NCBI GenBank assembly: GCA_009773755.1 | Contig: WSZJ01000019.1 | Span: forward strand, 1-33,948 | From: Planctomycetota bacterium | Lineage (GTDB): Bacteria > Planctomycetota > MHYJ01 > WSZJ01 | DNA: 33,948 nt | Direction of reading: 5' to 3' | Shown: piece after piece, positions 8,855 through 17,530 of the stretch | Layout: each line of letters opens with the position of its first letter | How positions within the stretch are numbered: position 1 is the first letter of the stretch | Made by a program: the position numbers and the translations under genes | Notes under the pieces: model-generated | Told to the model about the DNA's origin: nothing | Databases searched by the model: none | Seen by the model: the letters and a program-made list of their open reading frames with translations, nothing else

Positions 8855-10695
8855 GCAATTCTCCTGTGGAAGCAAGCCCACTCGACGATGAAGAGCCCCA
8901 GCGCGGCGCACGCGAGCCAGGGCCAGAGGTCGCGATTTTCACGGCCCGCGTTGGGCGACGCCTGGACCTTTGACTTGCCCGTGCCGAGAGTCTCGGGGGG
9001 TGTCAGGTTGGATTCCGTCTCCGACAGCAGATTCACGCCAAAATCGCGGGCGCCGGCGGCGGATTCAAAGCGTCCGAGGCCGGCGTGGTCGCTCCCGGCC
9101 CAGACGAAATCCCCCGCGGCTGAAGCGGAGAGCTGCGTTTTCACGCCGTCGGCTCCCGTGACGGTCGCTTCGGTCAGCCCCGGCACGACAAACCGCGCGG
9201 CTCTCCCGGCTGTAACTTGCGGCGGGACCTCCGCGGCCCGCGCGTCGGCGACCGCCCGCACGAGATTGGAAAAGAAGATCGGGAACGACGGCCGTAGCGG
9301 CCAGTCCGACTCGCCGGGCCGGAAGCCGATCGCGATCCGCAGCCGGCCGCGCTCGGTCGTCGACACGATCATCGGCCCTGCGCTCCCCTGCACCAGGATC
9401 GTCCCTTCCGGCGGAGGCGTCAGCCGCGCCGCGCGCCCGACGTGGACGTCGGTGAAGCGCGCAAAACGCAGAAGCGGGTTCGTTTCGTCCCACGACAACA
9501 CGCGAAGCCGTTCGGTTTCCTCGCCCGGCACTATTCCTGCCACCGCCTTGTCCGGCCTGAACCACACCGCATGAGCGTCCGGCGGCGCATCGAGAGCAGG
9601 CCCTTCGCAGATCCAGAGGTCCGGCTTCTCCGTCACGAACACCACGCGCGGCCGTGTCTCGAGAAACGCCCGGAGGAAACGGTTTTCGCCGGCAAGCTGG
9701 ATCGCGACCTGCCCGGGGGACGGGAGCCGTGTCCACGCGCGGTCGTCGGCGGCGAGCGCGTCCGGCTCGTCGAGGGCGACCTCGCAGGCCGCTTCGCCCG
9801 GGAGCATCGCGGAAAAACTCGCCCCGCCGGTTTCGCCGGGGTCGAGTTCGATTGAGCGCGCGGCGACGGCCTGCCCGTCGATTTTCAGCGACGCATAGAT
9901 TTTCTTTCTCGTCGCGGAGAAGTTCGAGATGCCTGCGAAGACCGAATACGCGTACAGCGTCCTGCCGCCTTCCGACTTCGACCTGACACGCCCGTCCGGC
10001 TCCGCCACCGTCTCCGCCCGGAAAGCCGTGATCCCGACATTGTTCGCCGCTTCTCCCGTCTTCACCCACGTCAGCCCCTTCTCCAGCACCGGGTGCGACG
10101 GCACCTTCGCCCCCGCCCCGTCCGAAAGCAGGATCACGGCGGCCCCATCGCGTTTCTCAACGGCAGCCGCGGCCAGTCGCAAGGCTTCTTCCAGCGACGT
10201 CTCGGTGTCGTGCACGGTGAGCGCATCGAGAGTCCGCTCCACCGCCGCCCGGTCCCGCGTCATGCCGCACGCGACGCGCGCGGTGTGTCCCGCTTCGACC
10301 ACCATGGCTTCGTCGCTGTCCCCCATCGAAGAGAGCACGCGCTCCGCTTCCTTGCGCGCAAGATCGAGGCGCGTGGTGGACCCGTCCTTCGCGCCCATGG
10401 AAGCGGAAGTATCGACGACGAGGACGACGACGCGTCCGGGGGACGAAGCGCGCATGCGCGCCGGGCGCGCGAGGGCGAGGACGAGAAGTGCCAGGAGGAG
10501 GAGCTGCAGAAAGAGGAGCAGGTTCGCGCGCAGCCGCTGGAACGGCGCATTCGCCTGCAGGTCGCGCACGGCCTTCTGCCAGAGCAAGGTCGAGCTGATC
10601 GTCACGTCCTTGCGGCGCAGCTTCAGGATGTAGAGCAGGATCAGCGGGATGGCCAGCGCGCCGAGCGCCAGGAAGGCGGGAGTGAGAAGGCTCAC
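8851..10695 (-). CDS. BatA-like membrane protein with von Willebrand factor A domain
   Basis: A 614-residue membrane protein. The N-terminus has the BatA arrangement: a helix at about 5-23, then LKLRRKDVTISSTLLW, then a very leucine-rich helix at about 58-77. A VWA domain starts at about 88 with a complete MIDAS motif D95-T-S-A-S99 and continues to roughly 260. The middle and C-terminal parts are beta-rich, and a last helix (WLACAALGLFIVEWACF) anchors the C-terminus. It starts with a GTG at 10695 that has no ribosome binding site but has TATCAT ten bases upstream, suggesting a leaderless transcript. It is the first gene of the exporter operon that runs to the left edge. In known systems BatA-like proteins form surface or periplasmic complexes with other VWA proteins. 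What it does for this exporter is not known. Confidence 0.85.
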   Translation of the reverse strand: MSLLTPAFLALGALAIPLILLYILKLRRKDVTISSTLLWQKAVRDLQANAPFQRLRANLLLFLQLLLLALLVLALARPARMRASSPGRVVVLVVDTSASMGAKDGSTTRLDLARKEAERVLSSMGDSDEAMVVEAGHTARVACGMTRDRAAVERTLDALTVHDTETSLEEALRLAAAAVEKRDGAAVILLSDGAGAKVPSHPVLEKGLTWVKTGEAANNVGITAFRAETVAEPDGRVRSKSEGGRTLYAYSVFAGISNFSATRKKIYASLKIDGQAVAARSIELDPGETGGASFSAMLPGEAACEVALDEPDALAADDRAWTRLPSPGQVAIQLAGENRFLRAFLETRPRVVFVTEKPDLWICEGPALDAPPDAHAVWFRPDKAVAGIVPGEETERLRVLSWDETNPLLRFARFTDVHVGRAARLTPPPEGTILVQGSAGPMIVSTTERGRLRIAIGFRPGESDWPLRPSFPIFFSNLVRAVADARAAEVPPQVTAGRAARFVVPGLTEATVTGADGVKTQLSASAAGDFVWAGSDHAGLGRFESAAGARDFGVNLLSETESNLTPPETLGTGKSKVQASPNAGRENRDLWPWLACAALGLFIVEWACFHRRIA

Positions 10696-10705
10696 AGTGG
10701 CTGTG

Positions 10706-10711
10706 ATGATA
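10706..10711 (-). promoter_or_regulatory. Putative -10 element of a leaderless promoter
   Basis: TATCAT lies ten bases before the GTG start of the BatA-like gene, which lacks a ribosome binding site. No convincing -35 hexamer is visible. The upstream gene on the same strand ends 42 bases before the start, so read-through is also possible. Confidence 0.35.
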
Positions 10712-10737
10712 CCCCCGCGGGGTGCTTTTCCCTCGGG

Positions 10738-11451
10738 CTACACCCGCGCGGCCTCACCCATCAGCTTTTCCAGGAACCCGATGAGCGGCGCCGGGTCCGC
10801 CAGGCTCTGGAGCGCAAGGTCCGGCGAGCACGCGCGCAGCTCCTCGATCCGGTGTCCGCCGGTTGCCACCGCAACCGCCTTCGCGCCATGCGCGCGGGCG
10901 CACGCGACGTCGCGCGTCGTGTCGCCGATGACGACCGTGCGATCCGCGTGAAACTGGCGGCCGAGGCCGCGGAATCGCCGCAGCGCATGCGGGAGCAGCT
11001 TGTTGCGGTCCTCGTCATCGCTCCCATAGGCGCCGGTCGCGAAGAAATGGTGAATGCCGGCAGCTTTCAACTTGGTTTCCGCGCCGTGCTCGAAGTTCCC
11101 CGTCAGCAGTCCGGAACCCAGCTCATCACGGTTCGAAAGCGTTTCAAGAATCGCCGGCAGCCCGGGCTTGAGCGTGATCTTCGCGGCCGCGAGCCGGGCG
11201 GGAAGCGCCTTCCGGTACTCCCGGTCGAATTTCTCCATTGCCGCCGGAAACGGTTCCGCGATCCCGTGCCGCTCGAATCCCTGCCGGAAGATCCAGGGGT
11301 CGGTGCAGCCCGACATCGCGACGGCGTCGAAGGCGTTCGCGACACCGAAACACGCCAGGAACGCGTCGTTCATCGCCTTCGTCCCGGCGCCTTGCGACGA
11401 CATCAGCGTGCCGTCGATGTCCCAGAGGATGCAGAGCATGGCGAAGAGCAT
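10738..11451 (-). CDS. HAD-superfamily hydrolase (phosphoglycolate phosphatase-like)
   Basis: A 237-residue haloacid dehalogenase-type phosphatase. Motif I is DIDGTL near the N-terminus (D is the nucleophile), motif II is the Thr in LLTGN, and motif IV is VVIGDTTRDVACARA, with the usual acidic pair. A helical cap lies between motifs I and II, as in PGP/Gph-type phosphatases. A lysine in the region of NKLLPHALRRF may serve as motif III. The start is uncertain: ATG at 11451 and ATG at 11439 are both possible, and a TTG at 11475 also lies in frame; none has a good ribosome binding site. It is followed 42 bases later by the BatA-like gene on the same strand. The substrate is not determined by sequence; a small phosphorylated metabolite such as phosphoglycolate is typical of the family. 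Confidence 0.85.
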   Translation of the reverse strand: MLFAMLCILWDIDGTLMSSQGAGTKAMNDAFLACFGVANAFDAVAMSGCTDPWIFRQGFERHGIAEPFPAAMEKFDREYRKALPARLAAAKITLKPGLPAILETLSNRDELGSGLLTGNFEHGAETKLKAAGIHHFFATGAYGSDDEDRNKLLPHALRRFRGLGRQFHADRTVVIGDTTRDVACARAHGAKAVAVATGGHRIEELRACSPDLALQSLADPAPLIGFLEKLMGEAARV

Positions 11452-11561
11452 CGCGTCCGGCGGCGATAGAATCAAGTGTCCGCCGATCGATTCCGAAGGA
11501 GTTCAGTACCTGGCAGGGGAAAACAAAGGCGGGTCGCGAATAAGAGCGAATTCCCAAGTTC

Positions 11562-13235
11562 CTATCGCTTCACGTATTGTCCCCCGCTCTCGTCCGCCAG
11601 CCGTTTCAAAAGCGCCTCGTCGTGGTCGCCGATCCCGATGCAGTGGATCCGGATTTTGCGGATGGCGTTCCATTTCTGCACGGTGTCGCCGATGACTTTC
11701 GGATCGACCGACTTGCCGATGGTCGGCTTGCCGTCGGTCAGGAAGAAGATCGTGTCGACGCTCAGCTTGTAGTTCTCGTCCACCTGCATCTTGGCGCCGC
11801 CGGCGAGCTCGAAGGCTTTTTCGAGAGCGTCGTAGATGTTGGTGGCTTCCTGCGGCTCGAGTTTCTCCGCGAACTGCTGCGCCTGGGTCTTGTTCGGCTT
11901 CGTCGCGATGACCATCTTGGTCGGGGAGTAGACCTTCACGTCTGAAGAGAAGGTCACGATATTGAAACGCGCGTCCTCGGGGAGCCCGCCGATCGCCTTC
12001 GAAAGCTCCCAGCGGGCGATGTCAATTTTCCGCTTCCCCTTGGGGCCCTGGCCGGCGGGGGCGCCGCCGCTGTTGGAGTCGGGGATGTACTTGGCCGGCT
12101 CCGCCATGCTGCCTGAGATGTCGATGACAAAAACCAGGTTCTTGGATTTCGTCCGGATGCCGTAAAACTCGGTCGTCGTGCCGCCCGCCGCGGGAGGCGC
12201 GGGATCCGCCGGAGGATTGGGGGCCGGATCAGGCGGCTTTCCGCCGCCTCCGAGGTCCTTGCCGCCGGGATCCTTGCCGCCGTCCTTGGGATCTTCCTTC
12301 TTCGGCTCTTCTTTTTTCGCCAGCTCTCCGCTTTCCCACTTCTCCTTGTTGATCTCCCACCAGCCCTTCCAACCCAGCGCGTCTGAATTGAACGTGAGCC
12401 CCGTCAGCGCCTTGAGCGCGCGGTCCATGTCCTCGAGCACGCGACCGTTTTCGGTCTGCATGCGCGCGATCAGCGGTCCGACCGTCTCGCGCATCTGCAG
12501 GACGCCGAGCGCGTCGCAGGCCGCCACGCGCACCTGCCAGCGCTCGTCCTCCAGCGCTTTCAGCACGAGGTCCTTCTGATCCTTCGCGCCCCGCCGCCCC
12601 AGCGCCTCGATCGCCGCCGCGCGCACGCGGGCGTCCTTTTCCGCAGCCGCGGTCACCAGCGCCGGCGTCGCCAGCGCGTTCTCCGCCGGCACATGCCCCA
12701 GCGCCCCCGCGATCGCCATCCGGGCGCGCCAGTTCTTGTCCTTCATTCCCTCCTCGACCAGCCACTTCACGGGCTCCGGCGACCGCGTCTTCGTCAGGGC
12801 GTCCGCAACCGCGTCCGGCACCAGCGACAGCGCGTTCACCTTCTCGTTCAGCGTGTCCATCTCCAGCTTCTTCTTGGTGAAGATGTCCGCCTCGCTCTGC
12901 GCCACCAGCCCCTTGCCCTGCTTCGCAAACTTGTTGATCCGCTCCACCGCCGCCAGGAACTCCGGCTCGAACGCGTCACGCTCCGCTTCCGCCTTCTCCA
13001 GCGCCTTGTCCGGCATGTCCATCAACAGAATGAGCAGCTTCACGCCCTCGACACAGTCCGCCGCGCCCACGGCCTGCGCCGCCTTGACCCGCGCGTCGCC
13101 GTCCGTCGTCGAAAAGGCGCGCTTCGCCTCGCCTTCCAGCTTCTTCCACTCTTCCGGCGTGGGTTTGGCGAACAACGGGAGCGCGAAGAGGCCGGCGAGA
13201 AGCAGAAGAGTGCGAAGGATGGGGCGGCGGGACAT
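11562..13235 (-). CDS. Exported protein with HEAT-like repeats and a VWA domain
   Basis: A 557-residue exported protein. The ATG at 13235 is fixed by a strong ribosome binding site (AGGAGGTG) and by the signal peptide that follows (RRPILRTLLLLAGLFALPLFA). Residues of roughly 160-310 form HEAT-like helical repeats (for example ARMAIAGALG, VRAAAIEALGRRG and VRVAACDALG), ending in ALKALTGLTF and WKGWWEINKEKW. A linker of Lys, Pro, Gly and Asp follows. The VWA domain begins at about 365 with a MIDAS motif D372-I-S-G-S and runs to the C-terminus, with FLTDGKPT as a second conserved strand. The combination of helical repeats with a C-terminal VWA domain is common in Planctomycetota-like genomes. 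A role in protein-protein assembly outside the cytoplasm is inferred; no partner is known. Confidence 0.88.
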   Translation of the reverse strand: MSRRPILRTLLLLAGLFALPLFAKPTPEEWKKLEGEAKRAFSTTDGDARVKAAQAVGAADCVEGVKLLILLMDMPDKALEKAEAERDAFEPEFLAAVERINKFAKQGKGLVAQSEADIFTKKKLEMDTLNEKVNALSLVPDAVADALTKTRSPEPVKWLVEEGMKDKNWRARMAIAGALGHVPAENALATPALVTAAAEKDARVRAAAIEALGRRGAKDQKDLVLKALEDERWQVRVAACDALGVLQMRETVGPLIARMQTENGRVLEDMDRALKALTGLTFNSDALGWKGWWEINKEKWESGELAKKEEPKKEDPKDGGKDPGGKDLGGGGKPPDPAPNPPADPAPPAAGGTTTEFYGIRTKSKNLVFVIDISGSMAEPAKYIPDSNSGGAPAGQGPKGKRKIDIARWELSKAIGGLPEDARFNIVTFSSDVKVYSPTKMVIATKPNKTQAQQFAEKLEPQEATNIYDALEKAFELAGGAKMQVDENYKLSVDTIFFLTDGKPTIGKSVDPKVIGDTVQKWNAIRKIRIHCIGIGDHDEALLKRLADESGGQYVKR

Positions 13236-13238
13236 GGA

Positions 13239-13246
13239 CACCTCCT
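13239..13246 (-). promoter_or_regulatory. Strong ribosome binding site of the HEAT+VWA gene
   Basis: AGGAGGTG ends three bases before the ATG at 13235, with the AGGAGG core six bases from the ATG. It decides the start, since the same frame is open for a further 23 codons upstream. Confidence 0.8.
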
Positions 13247-13334
13247 GGGAGGGGAGGAAGGCGATCCTAGTCCTGTCGTGGTGGCTGGAGAAGGGCTTTT
13301 TCATGTCTTTCGAGGCCGGCCCCGCCCCATTCGC

Positions 13335-13363
13335 TTGTGCGTCTCCCCCGTGAAGTGGATACT
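13335..13363 (+). promoter_or_regulatory. Possible promoter of the NYN-domain gene
   Basis: TTGTGC at 13335-13340 and GATACT at 13358-13363 are separated by 17 bases in the divergent region between the HEAT+VWA gene and the NYN gene. Matches to consensus are 3/6 and 4/6. A ribosome binding site (GGAG at 13415-13418) lies further downstream. Confidence 0.25.
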
Positions 13364-13425
13364 TTCCCGGCCCGGCCGAACCGGAGCCCGGACTGGTGTC
13401 CTCTATTCCTTTCTGGAGTCCCTCG

Positions 13426-14277
13426 ATGCGCGTCGTCCTCTTTTTCGATGGAAAGAACTTCTACGCCGGGTGGAAGGATCAGGCTCACGGGCGCGACGTC
13501 GACTTCAAGAAGCTCTCGCAGTGGGTGGTGCGCGCCGTCGGCGGGACGCACCTGATGGGCGCGTACTATTACACGGGAGTCGATGATTCGCTCCCCAGGA
13601 CGCCCGGTCAGGAAAAGCTCGACGGTTTCCTCGACATGCTCGCGCAGGAGCCCGGCTTCTTCGTCCAGCGCTTCGCGCAGCGGAACCGCACGCACGTCTG
13701 CTCGCAGTGCCAGGCGCCTCACACGTTTTCGCAGGAAAAGGAAGTCGACACGACGATCGTGGCCGACATGCTGCGCCTCGGCGCGGTGGGAGGGTTCGAC
13801 ATCGCTGTCCTGGTTTCGGGGGACGCGGACCTGACTCCCGCGGTCGAGGGCGTGCGGTCGCTCGGCAAACAGGTCTACGTCGCCAGCTGGGGGCAGTCCG
13901 GCCTGTCATCCCGCATCCGGCGCGCGGCGTTCGACCACGTCGACCTCATGCAGGGGCTCCCGGAATTCGCCCGCGGCGCCGGGGATTTCGCTCGGCCGGC
14001 GAACGACCACCAGTTCGGCTCAGCCACACCCGCCGCCCAGGTCTCCAATGACCCCGAGGCCTACGTCCAGGCGTGTTTCGAAGAGATCAAACGCGCGCAG
14101 GCCACGATGCCCGGCGGTTACATCGGCGCGCACTTCTTCGTGACGAAGTGGCGCAGCAGCATCCTGCCGGAACTCGTCGATCTCCGGCGCCGGGCGCTGG
14201 ACCTGCTGGTCGAGCGCGGGCAGGCGGAGGTTTACCTGACGGACGACGGGATCCAGGCGGTCCGTCTGAAGGGCTGA
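13426..14277 (+). CDS. NYN-domain (PIN-like, LabA/DUF88-type) putative ribonuclease
   Basis: A 283-residue protein. The start is the ATG at 13426 (MRVVLFFDGKNFYAG), chosen because GGAG lies seven bases upstream and the NYN domain begins at once. Acidic residues expected for the metal site are visible: D8 in FFDGKN with N11, D108 in EVDTTIVADM, and D133 with D135 in VSGDADLTP. NYN domains cut RNA in the characterised members, so an RNA-processing role in the cytoplasm is likely. C92 and C95 (HVCSQCQ) form a CxxC pair that could bind metal only with other ligands. Residues of about 215-283 look like a winged-helix domain (ALDLLVERGQAEVYLTDDG), possibly for nucleic acid binding. It stands alone on this strand and converges with the lipoprotein gene, 19 bases apart. 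Confidence 0.85.
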   Translation: MRVVLFFDGKNFYAGWKDQAHGRDVDFKKLSQWVVRAVGGTHLMGAYYYTGVDDSLPRTPGQEKLDGFLDMLAQEPGFFVQRFAQRNRTHVCSQCQAPHTFSQEKEVDTTIVADMLRLGAVGGFDIAVLVSGDADLTPAVEGVRSLGKQVYVASWGQSGLSSRIRRAAFDHVDLMQGLPEFARGAGDFARPANDHQFGSATPAAQVSNDPEAYVQACFEEIKRAQATMPGGYIGAHFFVTKWRSSILPELVDLRRRALDLLVERGQAEVYLTDDGIQAVRLKG

Positions 14278-14296
14278 TCCGGGCCTCGAAGAAGGG

Positions 14297-14749
14297 TCAT
14301 TTCTCCAGTTGCGGCGCGGTGGGGAAGTACCCCTTCGCGACCCGAAGCGCTTCCGCACGCTGCTTCAGGAGTTGGAGAAGGGCGTCGACGAAATCCTGCC
14401 GGACCTGGATTTCGCCGAGACGGCGGGCCGGGGGTGCGGTCAGGGCCTGCCAGTTCGTGACGAGCGACCCGCGGCCCAGAAGCATGTCGTACCGGGTCGC
14501 CTCCGGGACGAAGAAGTTCAGCCTGTCTTCTTCGACGTTGAAGGAGAGGTTGGCGTCCGGCAGGTAGATCTCGCGGATCCAGCGTCCGCCGCCGTGGATC
14601 ATGTCCATCGCGCCTTCCACAACCCAGACCTGGTAGACGACAGCGCGCACGGTTGCCTCGGCGGCGGCGCCGTCGTTCTTTCCGGGCTCGCTGCAGCCGG
14701 CGAGCGGGAGAGCGGCGCACAGGAACATCCATCGGGCGATTCGGGGCAT
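14297..14749 (-). CDS. Small predicted lipoprotein, unknown function
   Basis: A 150-residue protein with a lipoprotein signal peptide: PRIARWMFLCAALPLAGC, where LAGC is the lipobox and the Cys would be lipidated. The ATG at 14749 is supported by GGAGGT seven bases upstream; the frame is open for 33 more codons upstream but without a credible start. The mature part begins with a short Gly/Asp/Ala spacer, then alternating strands (AVVYQVWVVEGA, LSFNVEEDRLNFFVPE) and a C-terminal helix (DFVDALLQLLKQRAEALRVA). I do not recognise the family. It converges on the NYN gene and is divergent from the FG-GAP/ASPIC gene. Confidence 0.75.
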   Translation of the reverse strand: MPRIARWMFLCAALPLAGCSEPGKNDGAAAEATVRAVVYQVWVVEGAMDMIHGGGRWIREIYLPDANLSFNVEEDRLNFFVPEATRYDMLLGRGSLVTNWQALTAPPARRLGEIQVRQDFVDALLQLLKQRAEALRVAKGYFPTAPQLEK

Positions 14750-14896
14750 CGGGGACCTCCGGCTTGAAAAGGAGTCAGGGGAAGCGGATGTCGCGGGCGA
14801 CACCGCCATGAACAGGACGCCCGCCGGGGCGGGATTTGGAGTCTTCATCGCAAAATTGTCGACGGGCCGGCGGGCGCGGGCCCGGCCCGAGTGGGA

Positions 14897-14902
14897 TAGA
14901 CT
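14897..14902 (+). promoter_or_regulatory. Putative -10 element of a leaderless promoter
   Basis: TAGACT lies six bases before the ATG at 14909. No ribosome binding site precedes that ATG and no clear -35 is seen, as expected if the transcript starts at or next to the start codon. Confidence 0.3.
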
Positions 14903-14908
14903 GATGAG

Positions 14909-17527
14909 ATGCCGAAGGCAAAGAGCCCTCCGCGTGAACCGGCCGCTGTCCTTTCGGGCCCGGACGCGCCTGCCACGTCCGCAACCCGCCGCATCAGGCT
15001 GGTCGGCGGCTTCGCCGCGCTGGCGGCGCTCTTCGCGGCGCTCGGCTTCGTCTGGATGCGCGGGCGCACCCAGGCTGTAAATGGCGCGACGATTTCGATG
15101 GCGGCGAAAACGGAAGATCCGGCGCTTCCGGTGGACTTGTTGCCGCCTCCCGATGGAATGCGCGTGAGCGTCCCTCTCGCGGCGTCCGAGCGGGCCTATT
15201 TAGCCGAGATCGAACACCGCGGACTGACCCTGAGCGCGCGCGTGTTCACGGTCCTTGCGGGGGCTATAAGGGACGCCGATCGAGAGAAGCTCGCATCGCT
15301 TCTCGCGCCGACGTTCGCGGGCGAGACGCTCGATCTCTCGGAGGCTCGAGGTCCGGCAAACGATAGCTTCGTCATTCGGCGCGTCAGCGCCGCGGAAGGT
15401 GCGAAGCCCGGCCGCGTGAACGCCGACGAATTTGTGAATTACCTTCTCAAGCTCAGGGAGCGCTTCGGAAAGCCTCCGACCGTGAAACTCCCGCTTCCGG
15501 ACGGGTCCTGCTGCAGGGACGGCCAGCCGCTCTTTCCGGTTCTTCCGTTCACGCCCGGCGCCGAAGAGCCTCCCACAATGACGATCCACGTGGGGCTCAC
15601 TTCGCTCGCGCCGGTGAGCCGCGAGAGGCTCGACGGAGCCTGGTCAGGCGGTTGCAACATCCGCATGGTCGGTTTGACGCGCGACGGCCTCGCCGAAACT
15701 TCGCTCAAGCTTGCCTTCGATGCGCTCAGGATCGCGGATGTCGACGCGATTGCCGGCGACACGGGCTGGATCCAGTCGCTGCGGGTTCAGGAAGCGCAGG
15801 AACAGTCTGCTCCGCGCCCGCTCATGCTCGAGACGGCGAAGGCGCGCGGCATCGACACGGAGCGGTTCGCGGACTGCTGGAATGCGCCGGACCCCGCGCG
15901 CCGCCCCGTCACTACCGGAGGCGTTTTCCTCTCGGACCTGGACGGCGACGGCCGGATTGACATGCTCGTCACGGACGCAGGCCGGGGAGCGTTGTTTCGT
16001 GGCCTCGACGGCGGAAAGTTCGAGGACGTCACCGCGAAATCGGCCTTGCCTCCCCGCTGCGCCGGAATCGCTGCCTTCGGAGACTTCGACGGCGACCGTC
16101 TGCCGGACCTGATCCTGAACACAGGAGTGTTCCGCAATGCCGGCGGCTTCCGGTTCGAGGACGTGACGGGGAAGTGCACGCTCCGATTGCCCAAGGGGGC
16201 GATGGGCTACACCGTCGCCGACTACGACAGGGACGGGCGGCTCGACCTTTACGTCGCGCGCAGCACCGGTCCGCAGCCGCGTGAGGGCAGGAATTCATGG
16301 ATTGACGGCCCGGGTGGCCCCGGCAACCTGCTCTGCCGGAACCTCGGCGACTGGAGGTTCGAGGACGTCTCGGAGAAGGCGAACGCGACCGCCGGCCACC
16401 GCTCCTGCTTCACGGCCGCGTGGCTGGACGCCGACAGCGACGGGTGGCCTGACATCTACGCGATCAACGAGTTCGGGGGCGGCGTCCTGCTCCTCAACAG
16501 GGGCGACGGAACATTCAGGGAGCAGCCGCTCGTCGACGACGCGGGAGACTTCGGGTCGATGGGCATGGCCGTCGGCGACGTGGACAACGACGGCAACATC
16601 GACATCTTCACCGCAAATATGTACAGCAAGGCGGGCCGCCGCATTTTTGAAAATCTCTCCCCGGGGACCTATCCGCCCGAAGTCTTCGCCAAGATCAAGC
16701 GCTTCGTCACCGGAAGCGAGCTCTACCGGAACCGTGGCGGGCTCAAATTCGAGCGGACCGGCAACGCGAAGCGCCTGAACGCCGTCGGATGGTCGTACGG
16801 CGCCGCATTCGTCGACCTGGACAACAACGGCTTCCTCGACCTCTACGCGACCGCCGGCTTCATCAGCGTCGCACGCGACAAGCCGGACGGGTGAGCCCCC
16901 CTCTGGCAGGCTGTCGTGGCACAGCCCTTCGATCGAGCCGCGTATGTGCCGGCTCCCCGTTTGCCGGACAAGCGACTCGACGATTTCTGGGTCGAGAACC
17001 CGTGGCGAATCACCTCGATGGGGCACAACTTGAGCGCCTACGAGCGGAATCGAGTTTTCCTGAACGGGGGCGGCGACGACTGGTTCGACATCTCGGCGCT
17101 GACGACCGCCGACAGCGACGGCGACGGGCGCTCGGCTGTCTCGGCGGACCTCGACGGCGACGGCATGGAAGAGCTCATCGTTCGCCAGTCGGGCGGCGGG
17201 CCGCTGCTGGTCTTCGAGAACCAGTTCCCGGACGCGCACTGGCTCGATGTCTCGCTGCGCGGGACGAAGAGCAACAGCCACGGAATCGGCGCGAGGATCG
17301 TGGCGACGATCGGAGAAAGGAAGATCGTGCGCGAGCTCTACCCCGCGAACGGCTACTTCTGCCAGGGTGCTGCGCACGTGCACTTCGGTCTCGGGAAGTC
17401 CGCGCAGATCGACAAGCTCGTCGTCTCCTGGCCCAGCGGGCTCGTCCAGGAGTTCGCCGGCGTGGCGGCGGACCGGCATGTGCTTCTGACGGAGGGGACG
17501 CCGGAGATCGAGAATCGACGGAGGTAG
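14909..17527 (+). CDS. Membrane-anchored FG-GAP/ASPIC (CRTAC1-type) protein, candidate selenoprotein with Sec662
   Basis: Read with TGA at 16892-16894 as selenocysteine, this is an 872-residue protein. A membrane helix lies at about 30-50 and the rest is extracytoplasmic. FG-GAP/VCBS calcium-loop repeats follow from about 350 (DLDGDGRIDMLV, DFDGDRLPDLIL, DYDRDGRLDLYV, DADSDGWPDIYA, DVDNDGNIDIF, DLDNNGFLDLYA). The frame then reads KPDG-TGA-APLWQAVVAQPF and continues without a shift into two more loops (DSDGDGRSAV, DLDGDGMEELIV). It ends in an ASPIC/UnbV domain (HGIGARIVATIG, VHFGLGKSAQIDKLVVSWPSG). Without read-through the ASPIC domain would be lost, and the downstream part would need the GTG at 16916, which has no ribosome binding site. 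A SECIS-like hairpin follows the TGA. Alternatives are a nonsense mutation or a sequencing error. Family assignment is firm; selenocysteine is a strong inference. Confidence 0.8.
16892..16926 (+). promoter_or_regulatory. In-frame TGA with SECIS-like hairpin (FG-GAP/ASPIC gene)
   Basis: The TGA (16892-16894) is followed by a perfect 6-bp stem, GGCTGT (16909-16914) pairing with ACAGCC (16921-16926), closing a 6-base loop CGTGGC. Twenty bases separate TGA from the loop, and G is the second loop base. This meets the usual description of bacterial SECIS elements: a small apical loop, G among the first two loop bases, and 16-37 bases from the UGA. The hairpin is inside the coding sequence, as bacterial SECIS elements are. 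Confidence 0.6.
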
Positions 17528-17530
17528 GAA

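Noticed and set aside
7406..9574. Plus-strand open frame of 722 codons
   Set aside because: It crosses two overlapping minus-strand genes with signal peptide and VWA motifs; its composition (Arg, Pro, His) is that of a shadow frame.
10712..10724. GC palindrome between the HAD and BatA-like genes as a terminator
   Set aside because: The stem CCCCGCGGGG leaves no loop, and the T-run lies on the wrong strand for the minus-strand HAD gene.
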